A stretch of 64,000 nucleotides of DNA from Spartobacteria bacterium (GTDB lineage Bacteria > Verrucomicrobiota > Verrucomicrobiia > Chthoniobacterales > UBA10450). The stretch covers positions 31,578-95,577 of the forward strand of contig PMTM01000022.1 in assembly GCA_003167365.1 (NCBI GenBank), in the 5' to 3' direction. The notes under the pieces were generated by a model that was given only the letters and a program-made list of their open reading frames with translations, ran no database searches and was not told where the DNA came from. This document shows positions 36,305-45,818 of this stretch, one piece after another. The position numbers and the translations under genes are program-made. The stretch's first letter is position 1. Each line of letters opens with the position of its first letter.

Positions 36305-36378
36305 CGTGCCTGGAGGGATTCGAACCCCCAACCTTCTGATCCGAAGTCAGAAGCTCTATCCAGTTGAGCTACAGGCAC
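36305..36378 (-). tRNA. tRNA-Arg (anticodon TCG)
   Basis: On the minus strand, acceptor GTGCCTG/CAGGCAC, D-arm TAGCTCAACTGGATAGAGC, anticodon loop CTTCGGA (TCG) and T-arm GGGTTCGAATCCC form a 74-nt cloverleaf. The 3' end of the tRNA points toward the island at 33.5-36.1 kb, the usual geometry for an integration site. Confidence 0.95.
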
Positions 36379-36584
36379 AATGACATTGCCGATTTCAAAT
36401 TATCGATTTGCGATTTTAAGCGGCGACGAACCGCGCTCAAGCGAAGATCGGCAAGTAGCAGTATTAAATGGCCCGTTTACGATTTTCGACGCAGACGGGG
36501 AGCTTATCAATCCGCGGAGAATTGGGAAAAGAGAACGGCGAGCCCACCTAATCGGCAATCTAAAATCGAAAATGTAGTTGCTCG

Positions 36585-36782
36585 TTAGGCTGCGAGAAGA
36601 TCCCTGCCGTCCAGCACGGCGATGATCTCGCAGCCTGCGAGCAGTTTTTCGAGATTGTCGCAATCGCGCAATTCCTCATCGTTGAGGATGCGTTTCCAGA
36701 AAGCGGGAGGGACGGCGCGAAGTTCGGAGGGGTCAAAGAAATCCGCGGTGGGAATCATGAACTGATACTTAGCACCCACCAT
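36585..36782 (-). CDS. Small protein of unknown function
   Basis: 65 residues from the ATG at 36782 (or 57 from 36758). Sequence: MVGAKYQFMIPTADFFDP, then LRAVPPAFWKRILNDEEL, ending EIIAVLDGRDLLAA. Acidic, no membrane segment. Unrecognised. It sits between tRNA-His and tRNA-Arg. The 206 bp between this gene and tRNA-Arg contains only an intergenic repeat-like sequence (CGATTTCAAATT, ATCGGCAATCTAAAATCG) and no gene. Confidence 0.5.
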   Translation of the reverse strand: MVGAKYQFMIPTADFFDPSELRAVPPAFWKRILNDEELRDCDNLEKLLAGCEIIAVLDGRDLLAA

Positions 36783-36836
36783 GCCATGCACAGGAACCGA
36801 ACCAAGATCCACAATCCCAAATCTAAAATGGAGATG

Positions 36837-36909
36837 GGTGGCCGACGGGACTCGAACCCGCAACAACCAGAACCACAATCTGGAGCTCTACCATTGAGCT
36901 ACGACCACC
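36837..36909 (-). tRNA. tRNA-His (anticodon GTG)
   Basis: On the minus strand, acceptor GTGGTCG/CGGCCAC with the extra 5' G typical of tRNA-His, D-arm TAGCTCAATGGTAGAGC, anticodon loop TTGTGGT (GTG) and T-arm GGGTTCGAGTCCC. Confidence 0.95.
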
Positions 36910-37056
36910 ACACAATTGTGGAATTTAGATTTTTGGGGTCGCTTTGCAAAGGCAAACGGCTCGGGCGTGGCACGCTCTCCGCTTAGTTCTTAGTTCGTGG
37001 TGGAAGCTGGAATTGAAACTACGCCCAGGCGGACTATGATTTCGCCTCGTGATCGC

Positions 37057-39168
37057 ATGAAGAAAATCGGGTCGATCTTGCTCGCCGGTTTCCTTGCTCT
37101 TCTTTGCTGCGGCCGCCTTGCCGCGCAATCGGACGATCCCAGCGAAGTTTTTCTAAAGGCTTACATGACTTCGCAACAGGCCGAAAAGTTGGAGCGCGAA
37201 AGCCAATTCAAAGCCGCGCTGGCGAAATACCGCTTTGCCGGAAGTCTCCTCGAAGAGTTGCGCAAGAGAAATGCCGACTGGCAGCCTGCGATTGTCGAGT
37301 ATCGCAGTCGCAAGGTGAGCGAGAGCATTTTGCGGGTGCAGGGCAAAGCCTCGACCCAGGAAGATCTCACGACCGGCCCGACGCCGTTGCCTGGAAACGC
37401 GCCTGTAATTCCGCCAACTCCTGGAGCGACCCAACCGAGTGTCGAAATCGCCAGTCCACGCGCCGGCAACGCCTCTGCTGCCGCACTGAGCGATACGGCA
37501 ATTAAGGACGCGACTAAGAAATTGCAGGACAAGGTCGATCAACTTCAGACCGAACTTCAGAAATCGCGCGGTGAATTCGATGCCGTGCAGAAGGAAAAAG
37601 ATTCTCTCAACGGCCGCTTGCTAGAAACCAACACTAAGCTCGAACAGGCCCAGGGAGAGCTGGAGAAATCGAAAGGCGCGGAGAAACAAGTCCGCGACCA
37701 GCTCACCGATGCGGAGAGTTCGTTGGAGAAAATCCAATCGAGCAGTCCTGGCGATAAGAAAGCGCAGGAAGCTTTGCGCGCGGAGATCGCACAATTGAAG
37801 AAGACTTTGGTTACCGCAGAAAAGGGACGTGTGGTGGCGGAGAAAGCGAAAGACGAGGCCAGCGCAAAAGCGAGCAAGCAAATCGCCGGCGCCGCCAAGG
37901 AGCGCAACGATGCCGTTCTGAAATTGAAAGGAATGAAAGACGCGCAACAACGCGTGCAAACGTTGAGCGCGGAAAACACCAATCTGAAACAGAAGCTGGC
38001 CGACGCCGAGAAGACCGTGCGCACGATCAGCGCGGACAAGCCGAAAAAGGAAAAAGAACTCGCTGACGTGAAACAGCAAATTGAGCAGCTCCGGCAGCAG
38101 TTGGCTACGAGTCAAAAACAAAACAAGACTTTCGAAACTACCGTGGCTGATCTTCGTTCCCAGCTTGATCAGGCGAGCAGCGAACTGGACAAAGCCAAGC
38201 TAACCGGCGCCAATCCTGAGGAAACCGCGCGGCTTGCGAAAGAGAACGCGATGCTGCGCAATATAGTCGTGCGTGAACGTCAGGAGGAAGCGCGCCGCGA
38301 CCAGGCGAAGAAACTCATGCTCGCTGAGTTTGAGAAATTACAGATCAAGTCGGACACGTTGAACGAACAAATCCAATTGCTCGCCCAGCCGATCGCGAAG
38401 TTGAGCGATGAAGAGCTCGCCCTGCTGCGACAGCCGGTGATCTCGATTTCTGATGACAACCCGACGGCTTTGAAGGCGAGCTTCACTTTCGCCAAAAAAG
38501 CCCCCACTAACCCGGTCAAAGTTGCCGGGCCGGATGGCCAAGCAAAACTCGCTACTGAGACGGATGAATCACCGCCAGAATCCAGTGTGCCGGGCAATTT
38601 TAAACCAAGCGTTCCGGACGAACTGGTTGAAACGGCTTGGCAGGCAAAAGAGGATTTCGATCACGGCAAATATCGCTCAGCCGAAAAGCAATATCAGGAA
38701 ATTCTCACCAAGAGTCCGAACAACCTTTACTCGCTCTCCAATCTCGGAGTCGTCTATTTTCGGACCGGGAAACTCAAAGCCGCGGAATTAACCTTAAAAA
38801 AGGCGGTCGCGATCGCGCCGAAAGATGAATTCTCGCACACCACGTTAGGCATCGTTTTCTATCGCCAGGCCAAGTTTGATGATGCGCTCACTGAGTTGAC
38901 GAAATCGCTCGCGATTAACCCAAGGAGCGCCACTGCGCATAATTATCTCGGCATCACCGCGAGCCAGAAGGGCTGGCAGGAAGCCGCCGAAAAAGAAATG
39001 CTCGAGGCCATCTCCAATAATCCGCTGTATGCGGATGCGCACTTTAATCTCGCGGTCATCTACGCAACGGCCACGCCGCCGGCTAAGGAATTGGCCAAGC
39101 GACATTACGCCAGAGCCACCGAGCTGGGCGCCGAACACGACGCGTCCCTCGAGAAACTTCTGCGCTAA
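37057..39168 (+). CDS. Exported coiled-coil and tetratricopeptide-repeat protein
   Basis: 703 residues from the ATG at 37057, which opens a signal peptide (MKKIGSILLAGFLALLCCG). A Pro/Thr linker (about residues 110-150) precedes a coiled coil of roughly 300 residues rich in Lys, Glu and Gln. The C-terminus has about four TPR units (NLYSLSNLGVVYFRTGKLKAAELTL, FSHTTLGIVFYRQAKFDDAL, ATAHNYLGITASQKGWQEA). It may organise a periplasmic complex. Specific partners cannot be named. Confidence 0.75.
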   Translation: MKKIGSILLAGFLALLCCGRLAAQSDDPSEVFLKAYMTSQQAEKLERESQFKAALAKYRFAGSLLEELRKRNADWQPAIVEYRSRKVSESILRVQGKASTQEDLTTGPTPLPGNAPVIPPTPGATQPSVEIASPRAGNASAAALSDTAIKDATKKLQDKVDQLQTELQKSRGEFDAVQKEKDSLNGRLLETNTKLEQAQGELEKSKGAEKQVRDQLTDAESSLEKIQSSSPGDKKAQEALRAEIAQLKKTLVTAEKGRVVAEKAKDEASAKASKQIAGAAKERNDAVLKLKGMKDAQQRVQTLSAENTNLKQKLADAEKTVRTISADKPKKEKELADVKQQIEQLRQQLATSQKQNKTFETTVADLRSQLDQASSELDKAKLTGANPEETARLAKENAMLRNIVVRERQEEARRDQAKKLMLAEFEKLQIKSDTLNEQIQLLAQPIAKLSDEELALLRQPVISISDDNPTALKASFTFAKKAPTNPVKVAGPDGQAKLATETDESPPESSVPGNFKPSVPDELVETAWQAKEDFDHGKYRSAEKQYQEILTKSPNNLYSLSNLGVVYFRTGKLKAAELTLKKAVAIAPKDEFSHTTLGIVFYRQAKFDDALTELTKSLAINPRSATAHNYLGITASQKGWQEAAEKEMLEAISNNPLYADAHFNLAVIYATATPPAKELAKRHYARATELGAEHDASLEKLLR

Positions 39169-39194
39169 GTAGCTTCGGGGAGTTAGTTTTTGGC

Positions 39195-39905
39195 GTGCAC
39201 CCGTTTCTCACCGCCAATTGGCGTTATCTGGCGATGCTTAACTACGCCATCGATCCTCGCATCCTCGCGCCGCTCGTTCCGTCCGGCACCGAGATCGATT
39301 ATGAGAACGGCGAGACGTTTGTCAGCATCGTCGGATTTCTTTTTCTCGATACGCGTCTTCTCGGTCTGCCCATCCCACTCCATCGCGATTTCGAAGAAGT
39401 GAACCTGCGCTTTTACGTTCGCAAAAAATCTGCGGATACGTGGCGGCGCGGCGTTGTTTTTGTTCTGGAATTGGTTCCGCGCCGCGCCATAGCGCTGGTC
39501 GCCCGCGCATTTTATGGCGAGCATTATCTTGCGCTGCCGATGAAACACGACATCGAACACGTCGATGGTCGCGTCAAAGTGGAGTACTCCTGGCGTCGTG
39601 GAACCAAATGGGAATCACTCAAGATGACAGCGCAGGGCGAGCCGCAATCCATTCCGGCCGGCTCGCATGCCGAATTCATCACCGAACATTATTGGGGTTA
39701 CACCTCTGTCCGGGCTGGTTGCAGCGAATATCGGGTGCAGCATGCCCGCTGGAAAGTATGGAACGCGGACACATTCGAACTTCACGCCAAGATCGCGACA
39801 CTCTGCGGCGAACAATTCGCCGAAACTTTAAGTCAACCGCCGCGCTCCGCCTTCATCACGGAAGGCTCGCCCATTACCGTCGAGCGTAGATCGATTCTTC
39901 TGTAG
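39195..39905 (+). CDS. DUF2071 (YqjF-like) protein
   Basis: 236 residues with a GTG start. The family pattern is clear: HPFLTANWRYLAMLNYAID, then FVSIVGFLFLDTRLLGLPIPLH, NLRFYVR, and ALVARAFYGEHYLALPM. DUF2071 members adopt a lipocalin or acetoacetate-decarboxylase-like barrel. The role is unknown. A TGTAGCGG-type repeat follows the stop. Confidence 0.85.
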   Translation: MHPFLTANWRYLAMLNYAIDPRILAPLVPSGTEIDYENGETFVSIVGFLFLDTRLLGLPIPLHRDFEEVNLRFYVRKKSADTWRRGVVFVLELVPRRAIALVARAFYGEHYLALPMKHDIEHVDGRVKVEYSWRRGTKWESLKMTAQGEPQSIPAGSHAEFITEHYWGYTSVRAGCSEYRVQHARWKVWNADTFELHAKIATLCGEQFAETLSQPPRSAFITEGSPITVERRSILL

Positions 39906-39927
39906 CGGCGGGCTATGGCCGCCGAAT

Positions 39928-42801
39928 CTATTTCGCCATCAACTGCCGCAAAACAAACGGCAAAATCCCGCCGTGCCTGTAGTAATCTACCTCGATCGGC
40001 GTATCGATTCGCAATTTCACCGGCACGTAACGCAATTGTCGATCTTTGCCTTGGATCTCTAGCTTTAGTTGCTGGCCGGGTTGAATTGCGTCGGACAAAC
40101 CTCCGATCGAGAACGTTTGCGAACCATCAAGCCCGAGCGATTGCGCCGTTATTCCATCGAGAAATTGCAAAGGCAGTACGCCCATGCCGACGAGATTCGA
40201 TCGATGTATGCGTTCATAACTTGCCGCCACTACTGCCTTCACGCCGAGCAGTCGCGTTCCTTTCGCCGCCCAATCGCGACTAGATCCCGTCCCATATTCG
40301 TGGCCCGCTAAAATAACGAGCGGCACGTTCTCTTCTTGATAACGCAACGCCGCGTCGAAGATCGACATCGGCTCGCCGTCCGGATAGTGGATTGTGACGC
40401 CGCCTTCTGTCCCGGGCGCCATCAAATTCTTGATCCGAACGTTTGCGAACGTGCCGCGCGTCATCACCAAATCGTTGCCGCGCCGGCTGCCGTAACTGTT
40501 GAAATCTTCCGGTTGAATCCCGCGCGACTTCAAATACTCACCCGCCGGTGAAGTCGGTTTGATCGCGCCGGCCGGCGAAATATGATCGGTCGTGACGGAG
40601 TCCCCAAAAATTCCAAGCGCGCGCGCGCCACAAATTTCTTGGATGCGCCCCGACTCCATTGCGAAATCCTTAAAGAACGGCGGTTCGTGAATGTAATCGC
40701 TCTTCTCATCCCACTGATAGACTTCGCCTGTGCTCGACGGAATCTCGTTCCACTTGGGATTTTGATCCGCGAAGTCGCGATAAAGCCTGCGGAAAACTTC
40801 CGGCCTGAGTGCCGATTGCATCGCGTCCCGAATTTCGCGCAAGCTCGGCCAAAGATCGCGCAAGAAGGTTTCCTTTCCGTCTTTGTCTTTGCCGATCGGA
40901 TCGTTCGTAAGATCGATATCCACTCGTCCGGCGAGCGCAAATGCGACCACCAGCGGCGGCGACATCAAGAAGTTCGCTTTGATGTTTTGATGCACGCGCG
41001 CTTCGAAGTTGCGATTTCCAGAAAGGACCGACGCTGCCACCAAATCAAAATCACTAATCGCCTTCTCGATCTTTGGATGAAGCGGCCCCGAGTTACCGAT
41101 GCAGGTCGTGCAACCATAGCCGACGATGTTGAACCCAAGTCGGTCGAGATAAGTCTGCAATCCCGTTTTGTTGAGATAATCGGTGACGACCCGCGATCCC
41201 GGCGCGAGCGAAGTTTTTACAGCCGGATCGATGCGTAGCCCGCGCTCGACTGCTTTCTTCGCCAGCAAACCGGCCGCGAGCATCACGCTTGGGTTACTCG
41301 TGTTTGTGCAGCTCGTGATCGCGGCGATCAACACGCTGCCGTGACCGATTCGACTCTGACCATGCCGGAACGGATCAGAATCAGCATCTTTTAATTCGCG
41401 GGCCGTGTCCGGTGTTGGCCGATTTGCCACCATCTCAACCTTGTTTCGTTCATCGCCTGACTCGATGCCTTGGTCCTGTTTGTCTGTCGAAGCCATCTCC
41501 TCGTCGCGGGGCGGTGTGCCGTTGAGTTGCACGAGATGCTTCGCTGCAAGGTCAACATCTTGTTTCCCGTAACCGCCTTCTGTCACCGGCTTTTGCAAGA
41601 GCGACCGAAACGTTTCGCCGAGCGCCGGTAAATTAACTCGATCTTGCGGACGCTTTGGTCCCGCCACGCCGGGTTGTACTTCCGCGAGGTCGAGCGCGAG
41701 ATCGACACTGTAATCAATGTCGCCTTTACGCGGCATGCCGAACATTTTTTGCGCGCGGAAATAATTCTCAAACGCTGCGCATTGTTCATCCGTTCGACCA
41801 GTCGCGCGCAGATAATTTACCGACTCCTGATCGACTGGGAAAAATCCCATAGTCGCACCGTACTCCGGCGACATGTTCCCTATCGTCGCACGATCCGGAA
41901 CCGGCAGCGACGCCGCGCCTTCGCCATAAAACTCAACGAATTTTCCTACGACCTTCTGCGCGCGCAGCATCTGGGTGATGTGCAGAACAAGATCGGTTGC
42001 GGTCACGCCTTCGCGCAATTTCCCGCTCAAATCCACGCCCACCACTTCCGGCGTCAAAAAGTAAACCGGTTGCCCGAGCATACCGGCTTCCGCTTCGATC
42101 CCACCCACGCCCCAACCAACCACGCCAAGCCCATTGATCATGGTCGTGTGTGAGTCAGTACCGACCAAAGTGTCCGGATAGAATATTTCCGCTTTCCGCT
42201 TTCCGCTTTCCGCTTTCGACGAAAGCACGCCTTTCGCGAGATACTCAAGATTCACTTGGTGCACGATGCCGATGCCGGGCGGGATAAGTTGGAACGTCTT
42301 GAACGCTTGCTGTCCCCATTTCAAAAATTGGTAGCGCTCGCGATTGCGCTTGAATTCCATTTCCAGATTGAGCCGCAATGCTTCAGCCGATCCGAAGAAA
42401 TCAACCTGCACCGAGTGATCGACCACCAGATCGACCGGCACGAGCGGCTCGATGATTTTCGGGTCGCCGCCGAGTTTTTTCACCGCGCTGCGCATAGCCG
42501 CAAGATCGACCACCAGCGGCACGCCGGTGAAATCTTGCAAAACGATCCGTGCGACGACGAAAGGGATCTCTTCGTTCGCCGGCTTCTTTGCATTCCAATT
42601 CGCCAGCGTCTCAACATCTTTGCGCCGCACTTTTTTTTCGTCACAATTGCGAAGCACCGATTCGAGCACGATGCGAATGCTCACCGGCAGTCGCGAAATC
42701 TTGCCGAGGCCTTGTTCCTCCAACGCCGGCAGCGAATGCAAAAATCCTTCGCGGCCTTCGCCCACGTCGAACTTCTGCAGTGTCTTAAATTCGTCGTTCA
42801 T
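39928..42801 (-). CDS. acnA: Aconitate hydratase A
   Basis: 957 residues, slightly longer than the usual 890-910. It isomerises citrate to isocitrate in the TCA cycle. The iron-sulfur Cys ligands lie in TSCTNTSNP and [10 protein letters not shown]. The swivel domain has [20 protein letters not shown] and [18 protein letters not shown]. Two local oddities: an extra Lys/Ala/Glu-rich segment [12 protein letters not shown] before [16 protein letters not shown], encoded by a 7-bp tandem repeat, and a charged insert at about residues 430-485 before the first Cys motif. Two 10-mer copies, on opposite strands (40037 and 40358), lie in it. Confidence 0.96.
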   Translation of the reverse strand: MNDEFKTLQKFDVGEGREGFLHSLPALEEQGLGKISRLPVSIRIVLESVLRNCDEKKVRRKDVETLANWNAKKPANEEIPFVVARIVLQDFTGVPLVVDLAAMRSAVKKLGGDPKIIEPLVPVDLVVDHSVQVDFFGSAEALRLNLEMEFKRNRERYQFLKWGQQAFKTFQLIPPGIGIVHQVNLEYLAKGVLSSKAESGKRKAEIFYPDTLVGTDSHTTMINGLGVVGWGVGGIEAEAGMLGQPVYFLTPEVVGVDLSGKLREGVTATDLVLHITQMLRAQKVVGKFVEFYGEGAASLPVPDRATIGNMSPEYGATMGFFPVDQESVNYLRATGRTDEQCAAFENYFRAQKMFGMPRKGDIDYSVDLALDLAEVQPGVAGPKRPQDRVNLPALGETFRSLLQKPVTEGGYGKQDVDLAAKHLVQLNGTPPRDEEMASTDKQDQGIESGDERNKVEMVANRPTPDTARELKDADSDPFRHGQSRIGHGSVLIAAITSCTNTSNPSVMLAAGLLAKKAVERGLRIDPAVKTSLAPGSRVVTDYLNKTGLQTYLDRLGFNIVGYGCTTCIGNSGPLHPKIEKAISDFDLVAASVLSGNRNFEARVHQNIKANFLMSPPLVVAFALAGRVDIDLTNDPIGKDKDGKETFLRDLWPSLREIRDAMQSALRPEVFRRLYRDFADQNPKWNEIPSSTGEVYQWDEKSDYIHEPPFFKDFAMESGRIQEICGARALGIFGDSVTTDHISPAGAIKPTSPAGEYLKSRGIQPEDFNSYGSRRGNDLVMTRGTFANVRIKNLMAPGTEGGVTIHYPDGEPMSIFDAALRYQEENVPLVILAGHEYGTGSSRDWAAKGTRLLGVKAVVAASYERIHRSNLVGMGVLPLQFLDGITAQSLGLDGSQTFSIGGLSDAIQPGQQLKLEIQGKDRQLRYVPVKLRIDTPIEVDYYRHGGILPFVLRQLMAK
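42191..42218. repeat. 7-bp tandem repeat in acnA
   Basis: GCTTTCC in three perfect copies plus a fourth ending in G, 28 bp. The unit length is not a multiple of three, so gain or loss of one unit would shift the acnA frame. Confidence 0.85.
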
Positions 42802-42810
42802 TTTTTAATT

Positions 42811-42921
42811 TGTCATCCTGAGCGGACGCGAAGGATCTCTCACAAACTCGAGGCGGCACACGCAATGGTGTGAGTGATCCAGGCTTCGATTGTGAGGTCC
42901 CTCGCTTCGCTCGGGATGACA
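42811..42921. repeat. Palindromic dispersed repeat (REP-like)
   Basis: Left arm TGTCATCCTGAGCGG, right arm CTTCGCTCGGGATGACA, 111 bp, filling the gap between the acnA start and the end of the upstream peroxiredoxin gene. Same family as 3307-3415. Confidence 0.85.
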
Positions 42922-42938
42922 ACTTAGTGCGTGCGATG

Positions 42939-43433
42939 TCATTTTAGTTCCGCCAGTTTCGCTTTCACTTTGTCGAAGTTTGGCAGTGCGCGCGCGTCGT
43001 CGTTGCATTCCGCGTATTGGATCACTCCGTTGCGATCGATGATGAAGACCGCGCGTTTTGGCACGCCGCCCATGCCCAAATTCATTTGCGGCAGAAACGA
43101 ATCGTAAGCGACGTCGTAAGCTTGCGCGACCTTGTGCTCGTAGTCGCTGAGCAACGTCGCCGTGATTTTCTCCTTTTGCGCCCATGCTTCCTGCGCAAAT
43201 GGATTGTCGCCGCTAATCCCGTAAACCGCCGCGTTCAGACTGCCGTATGCGGACAGATCCATGCTCACTCCGCACATCTCCGTTGTGCACGTGCCGGTGA
43301 ACGCCATTGGGAAAAAAAGCAGCAGCGTATTTTTCTTCCCGAAATTATCGCTCAACTTGATCTGCTTCGGTCCATCCGCAGTTTTTGTAGGCAACGTGAA
43401 ATCTGGCGCTTTGGTTCCAATTGAAAGTGACAT
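42939..43433 (-). CDS. Peroxiredoxin, AhpE/PrxQ-like, cytoplasmic
   Basis: 164 residues from the ATG at 43433; an upstream extension of the frame is unlikely. The thioredoxin-fold has the peroxidatic Cys in FPMAFTGTCTTEMCG, with a second Cys four residues on that could resolve it. GGVPKRAVFIIDRNGVIQYAEC near the C-terminus fits. A copy of AAGATCGACA lies 16-25 bp upstream of the start. Confidence 0.9.
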   Translation of the reverse strand: MSLSIGTKAPDFTLPTKTADGPKQIKLSDNFGKKNTLLLFFPMAFTGTCTTEMCGVSMDLSAYGSLNAAVYGISGDNPFAQEAWAQKEKITATLLSDYEHKVAQAYDVAYDSFLPQMNLGMGGVPKRAVFIIDRNGVIQYAECNDDARALPNFDKVKAKLAELK

Positions 43434-43667
43434 AGAGAATTTTAGCATAAGATCGACAGCTACCCGGTCAAAAAATTTACCGCTCTTTGTCATATCGAGC
43501 GGAGTCGAGATATCCTTTACTGTTTGAAGAATTTCGAACCGAGGATATGCGGATTATTCACAGATTGGTGACGGTTTTTTCTTTATCCGCTTTCATCCGC
43601 GAAATCCGCGATTCGCCGGAGGAAAGCGCCTTTTCGCAGTGGCTCAGCAACTGCTCCAAAACAAAGA

Positions 43668-43910
43668 ATGCGTGGTTTCCTCATCTTTGTGATCGTCGTC
43701 GGCCTGGGATATTTCTTTCTGCGCCAGAAACAGAGCGATACGCCGTCGGCCACAGGCACACCTGTCGCAACGCAGTCAGTTGAAGCGAAACTGACGCCCG
43801 CAACGCGAGGTCAGGCATCCGAACATAATTGGATGAAGCGCTCGCTCGACCGCGCCCGCGACGTCACCGAACAATCCCGCGCTCAGACCCAAGACAGCCA
43901 AAAGCCATAG
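43668..43910 (+). CDS. Small single-span membrane protein
   Basis: 80 residues. The N-terminus is one hydrophobic helix (GFLIFVIVVGLGYFFL), and the rest is a polar Thr/Ala/Gln-rich tail. No family recognised. It lies in the approximately 630-bp stretch between the peroxiredoxin and rnpB that otherwise holds only repeats. Confidence 0.45.
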   Translation: MRGFLIFVIVVGLGYFFLRQKQSDTPSATGTPVATQSVEAKLTPATRGQASEHNWMKRSLDRARDVTEQSRAQTQDSQKP

Positions 43911-43944
43911 GCGCTAAGCGGTCGGCGTTCAGAATAAATTTTAA

Positions 43945-44023
43945 CCGCGGATTACCCGGATGAAACGGATCGGAGATAACTGTCCGAACCTGTGCCTATC
44001 CGTGATATCCGCGTAATCCGCGG
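43945..44023. repeat. Inverted repeat (CCGCGGATTA family) upstream of rnpB
   Basis: The left arm CCGCGGATTACCCGGATGAA and onward is matched in inverted form by ATCCGTGATATCCGCGTAAT and onward to 44023, with about 28 bp between. A weaker relative is in 43588-43620. Confidence 0.7.
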
Positions 44024-44061
44024 TCCTTTTTCTAATTCCGAATTGTGCTAAGATAAGCGCC

Positions 44062-44455
44062 GATGGCAGATGATCGCTGGTGAGCCTTGAGGCTTGCTTG
44101 AGGAAAGTCCGAACACCATACGGCAGCATGCCGCGTAAAACACGCGGGCGCCGCAGTTGTAAAATTGCGGTGACGGAAAGTGTCACAGAAAAGACACCGC
44201 CGGTTCTTTGAAAGAAGTGCAGGCAAGGGTGAAAAGGCGAGGTAAGAGCTCACCGCTCGCGGAGTAATTCGCGAGGCACGAAAAACCCCATGCGGTGCAA
44301 GACAAAACAGAGGGAGGACAGCCGGTCCTACGATCCTCGGGTTCGTCGCATCACGCTGCGCGCAAGCGTAGCGGGCGGTTCCGCGAAAGCGGGGTTGAGA
44401 TAAATGATCGTCCGGTCTGAGCAATCAGGCTGACAGAATTCGGCTTACCGCCATC
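44062..44455 (+). ncRNA. rnpB: RNase P RNA (type A)
   Basis: The catalytic RNA that matures tRNA 5' ends. The conserved 5' block GAGGAAAGTCCGAACACC and the 3' block AGATAAATGATCGTC, then ACAGAATTCGGCTTA, are both present in the right order. The ends pair as P1 (GATGGC at 44062 with GCCATC at 44450). A possible -10 TAAGAT lies at 44049-44054. Several open frames across it are spurious. Confidence 0.95.
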
Positions 44456-44461
44456 AAATAT

Positions 44462-44498
44462 GAAGGGCGCTTTCGGAAACGAAGGCGCCCTTCTCTTT
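44462..44498. terminator. Bidirectional terminator of rnpB and the aminotransferase gene
   Basis: GAAGGGCGC (44462-44470) pairs with GCGCCCTTC (44485-44493), extended by TTCG/CGAA around a GAAA loop, followed by CTCTTT. It sits between the convergent ends of rnpB and the class V aminotransferase gene. Confidence 0.85.
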
Positions 44499-44500
44499 GC

Positions 44501-45574
44501 TTACGTCCCGCAGTCATCCAGGCACGCAAGCAGATGCGAAACCGTTTCTTCGGTTTCATCGCCCATGTTGGACAGGCGGAAAGTCTTGCCTTGGATTGGG
44601 CCGTAACCCGGGTCGATGACGATGTGATGTTTCTCGCGCAGCTTTTTGGTCATCGCGAGGACGTCGATGCCTTTGGTGTTTTTTACGCAGGTTAGCGTCT
44701 TGGTGCGGTAACCGTCTTCGGCGAAGAAGTCGAAGCCGGCTCTTTTCACCCAATCGTGGACGAGCGCGTTGGTGCGGGCGTGTCGATCGAAACGAGCTTC
44801 GAGGCCTTCCTCAAAAATTTCGTCGAGTTTTGATTGCAACGCGTGGATGTGGCCGATGCTCGGCGTGCTCTGCGTCATCCACTCCGCTTGTTGTCTTTTG
44901 AACTCGAGGAAATCGAAATAGAAACCGCGGTTCGGAATTTTTTCAGCGCGCGCGAAAGCCTTGTCAGAAGCGGAGAAGAGTGAAAAGCCGGGTGGGAGGG
45001 CGAGTGCTTTTTGCGCGCCGGTGAGGAGAACGTCAATGCCGAGTGCGTCCATGTCGATCTTGACGCCGGAGAACGATGAGACGGTATCGACGATGAGGAC
45101 GACGTCGGGATACTTGGCGAGCGTGCAGCAAATTTCCGGCAGGGGGTTCATCACGCCGGTGGAGGTCTCACTGTGGATCAACGTGACGGTGTCGAACTTT
45201 CCGGTCGCGAGCTTTGCATCAATATCCTTCGGATCGATGTGTTTTCCCCACTCGACTTGCAACGGCTCCGCGTTTTTTCCACAGCGCTTGGCTACGTCGA
45301 ACCATTTGTCGGAGAAGGCGCCGCACATGCAGCAAAGCACGCCGCGATCGACCAGGTTGCGGATAGAGGCTTCCATCACGCCCCAAGCGGATGAGGTGGA
45401 AAGAAAGACGGGCTGTTTGGTCGCGAACAGCTTCTGCAGCTTTGGGTGAACGTCGCGGTAAAGATTCCTAAAATCTTCGCTGCGATGTCCGATCATCGGG
45501 CGCGAAAACGCGGCCATCGTTTTCTCGGAAACCTCGACCGGACCGGGGATGAAAAGCTTGTTATGCGGCTGCAT
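44501..45574 (-). CDS. Class V aminotransferase (alanine-glyoxylate / serine-pyruvate type)
   Basis: 357 residues from the ATG at 45574. PLP-dependent small-subunit aminotransferase of the SGAT/AGXT family. LFIPGPVEVSEKTMAAF is the classic N-terminus, STSSAWGVMEASIRNL follows, and the PLP Lys is in LLTGAQKALALPPG. VIDPGYGPIQGKTFRLSNMGD marks the C-terminal domain. Glyoxylate or serine metabolism is likely; a phosphonate 2-aminoethyl transaminase is less likely. One minus-strand copy of the 10-mer is read here as Lys-Ile-Asp. Confidence 0.9.
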   Translation of the reverse strand: MQPHNKLFIPGPVEVSEKTMAAFSRPMIGHRSEDFRNLYRDVHPKLQKLFATKQPVFLSTSSAWGVMEASIRNLVDRGVLCCMCGAFSDKWFDVAKRCGKNAEPLQVEWGKHIDPKDIDAKLATGKFDTVTLIHSETSTGVMNPLPEICCTLAKYPDVVLIVDTVSSFSGVKIDMDALGIDVLLTGAQKALALPPGFSLFSASDKAFARAEKIPNRGFYFDFLEFKRQQAEWMTQSTPSIGHIHALQSKLDEIFEEGLEARFDRHARTNALVHDWVKRAGFDFFAEDGYRTKTLTCVKNTKGIDVLAMTKKLREKHHIVIDPGYGPIQGKTFRLSNMGDETEETVSHLLACLDDCGT

Positions 45575-45582
45575 TGAAGCAA

Positions 45583-45619
45583 ACGTCCAACGCCGAACGC
45601 CCAACGTCCAACGCCGAAT
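45583..45619. repeat. Short tandem-like repeat (CCAACGCCGAACG family)
   Basis: Imperfect tandem of CGTCCAACGCCGAA units upstream of the aminotransferase. Related to 25891-25920. The rest of the 245-bp gap up to the next gene holds no further gene. Confidence 0.6.
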
Positions 45620-45818
45620 GCAGAAAAGCAGCGAGGTCGATCCTATTTTTTTTTCGATGAAAGAGATGTCGCCGCTGCGCTCGACGTAACTGACAGGGGA
45701 TGTCGATCCGTTCGGCTGTGCTCAGGGCAAGACTTGGGTGATCTGCTTCGATGATTGCGAATTGCGAAACGACACGGCAAGATCGCCGCGATGCCTTAGA
45801 TAAAGGAGCCCAAGCCCC

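Noticed and set aside
36380..36577. 65-residue plus-strand frame next to tRNA-Arg
   Set aside because: It overlaps an intergenic repeat-like sequence with mirrored ends (CGATTTCAAATT and TCTAAAATCG) and no ribosome-binding site.
44062..44455. Several open reading frames on both strands over rnpB
   Set aside because: The region is RNase P RNA with conserved structural blocks and P1 pairing; no frame has a plausible protein.
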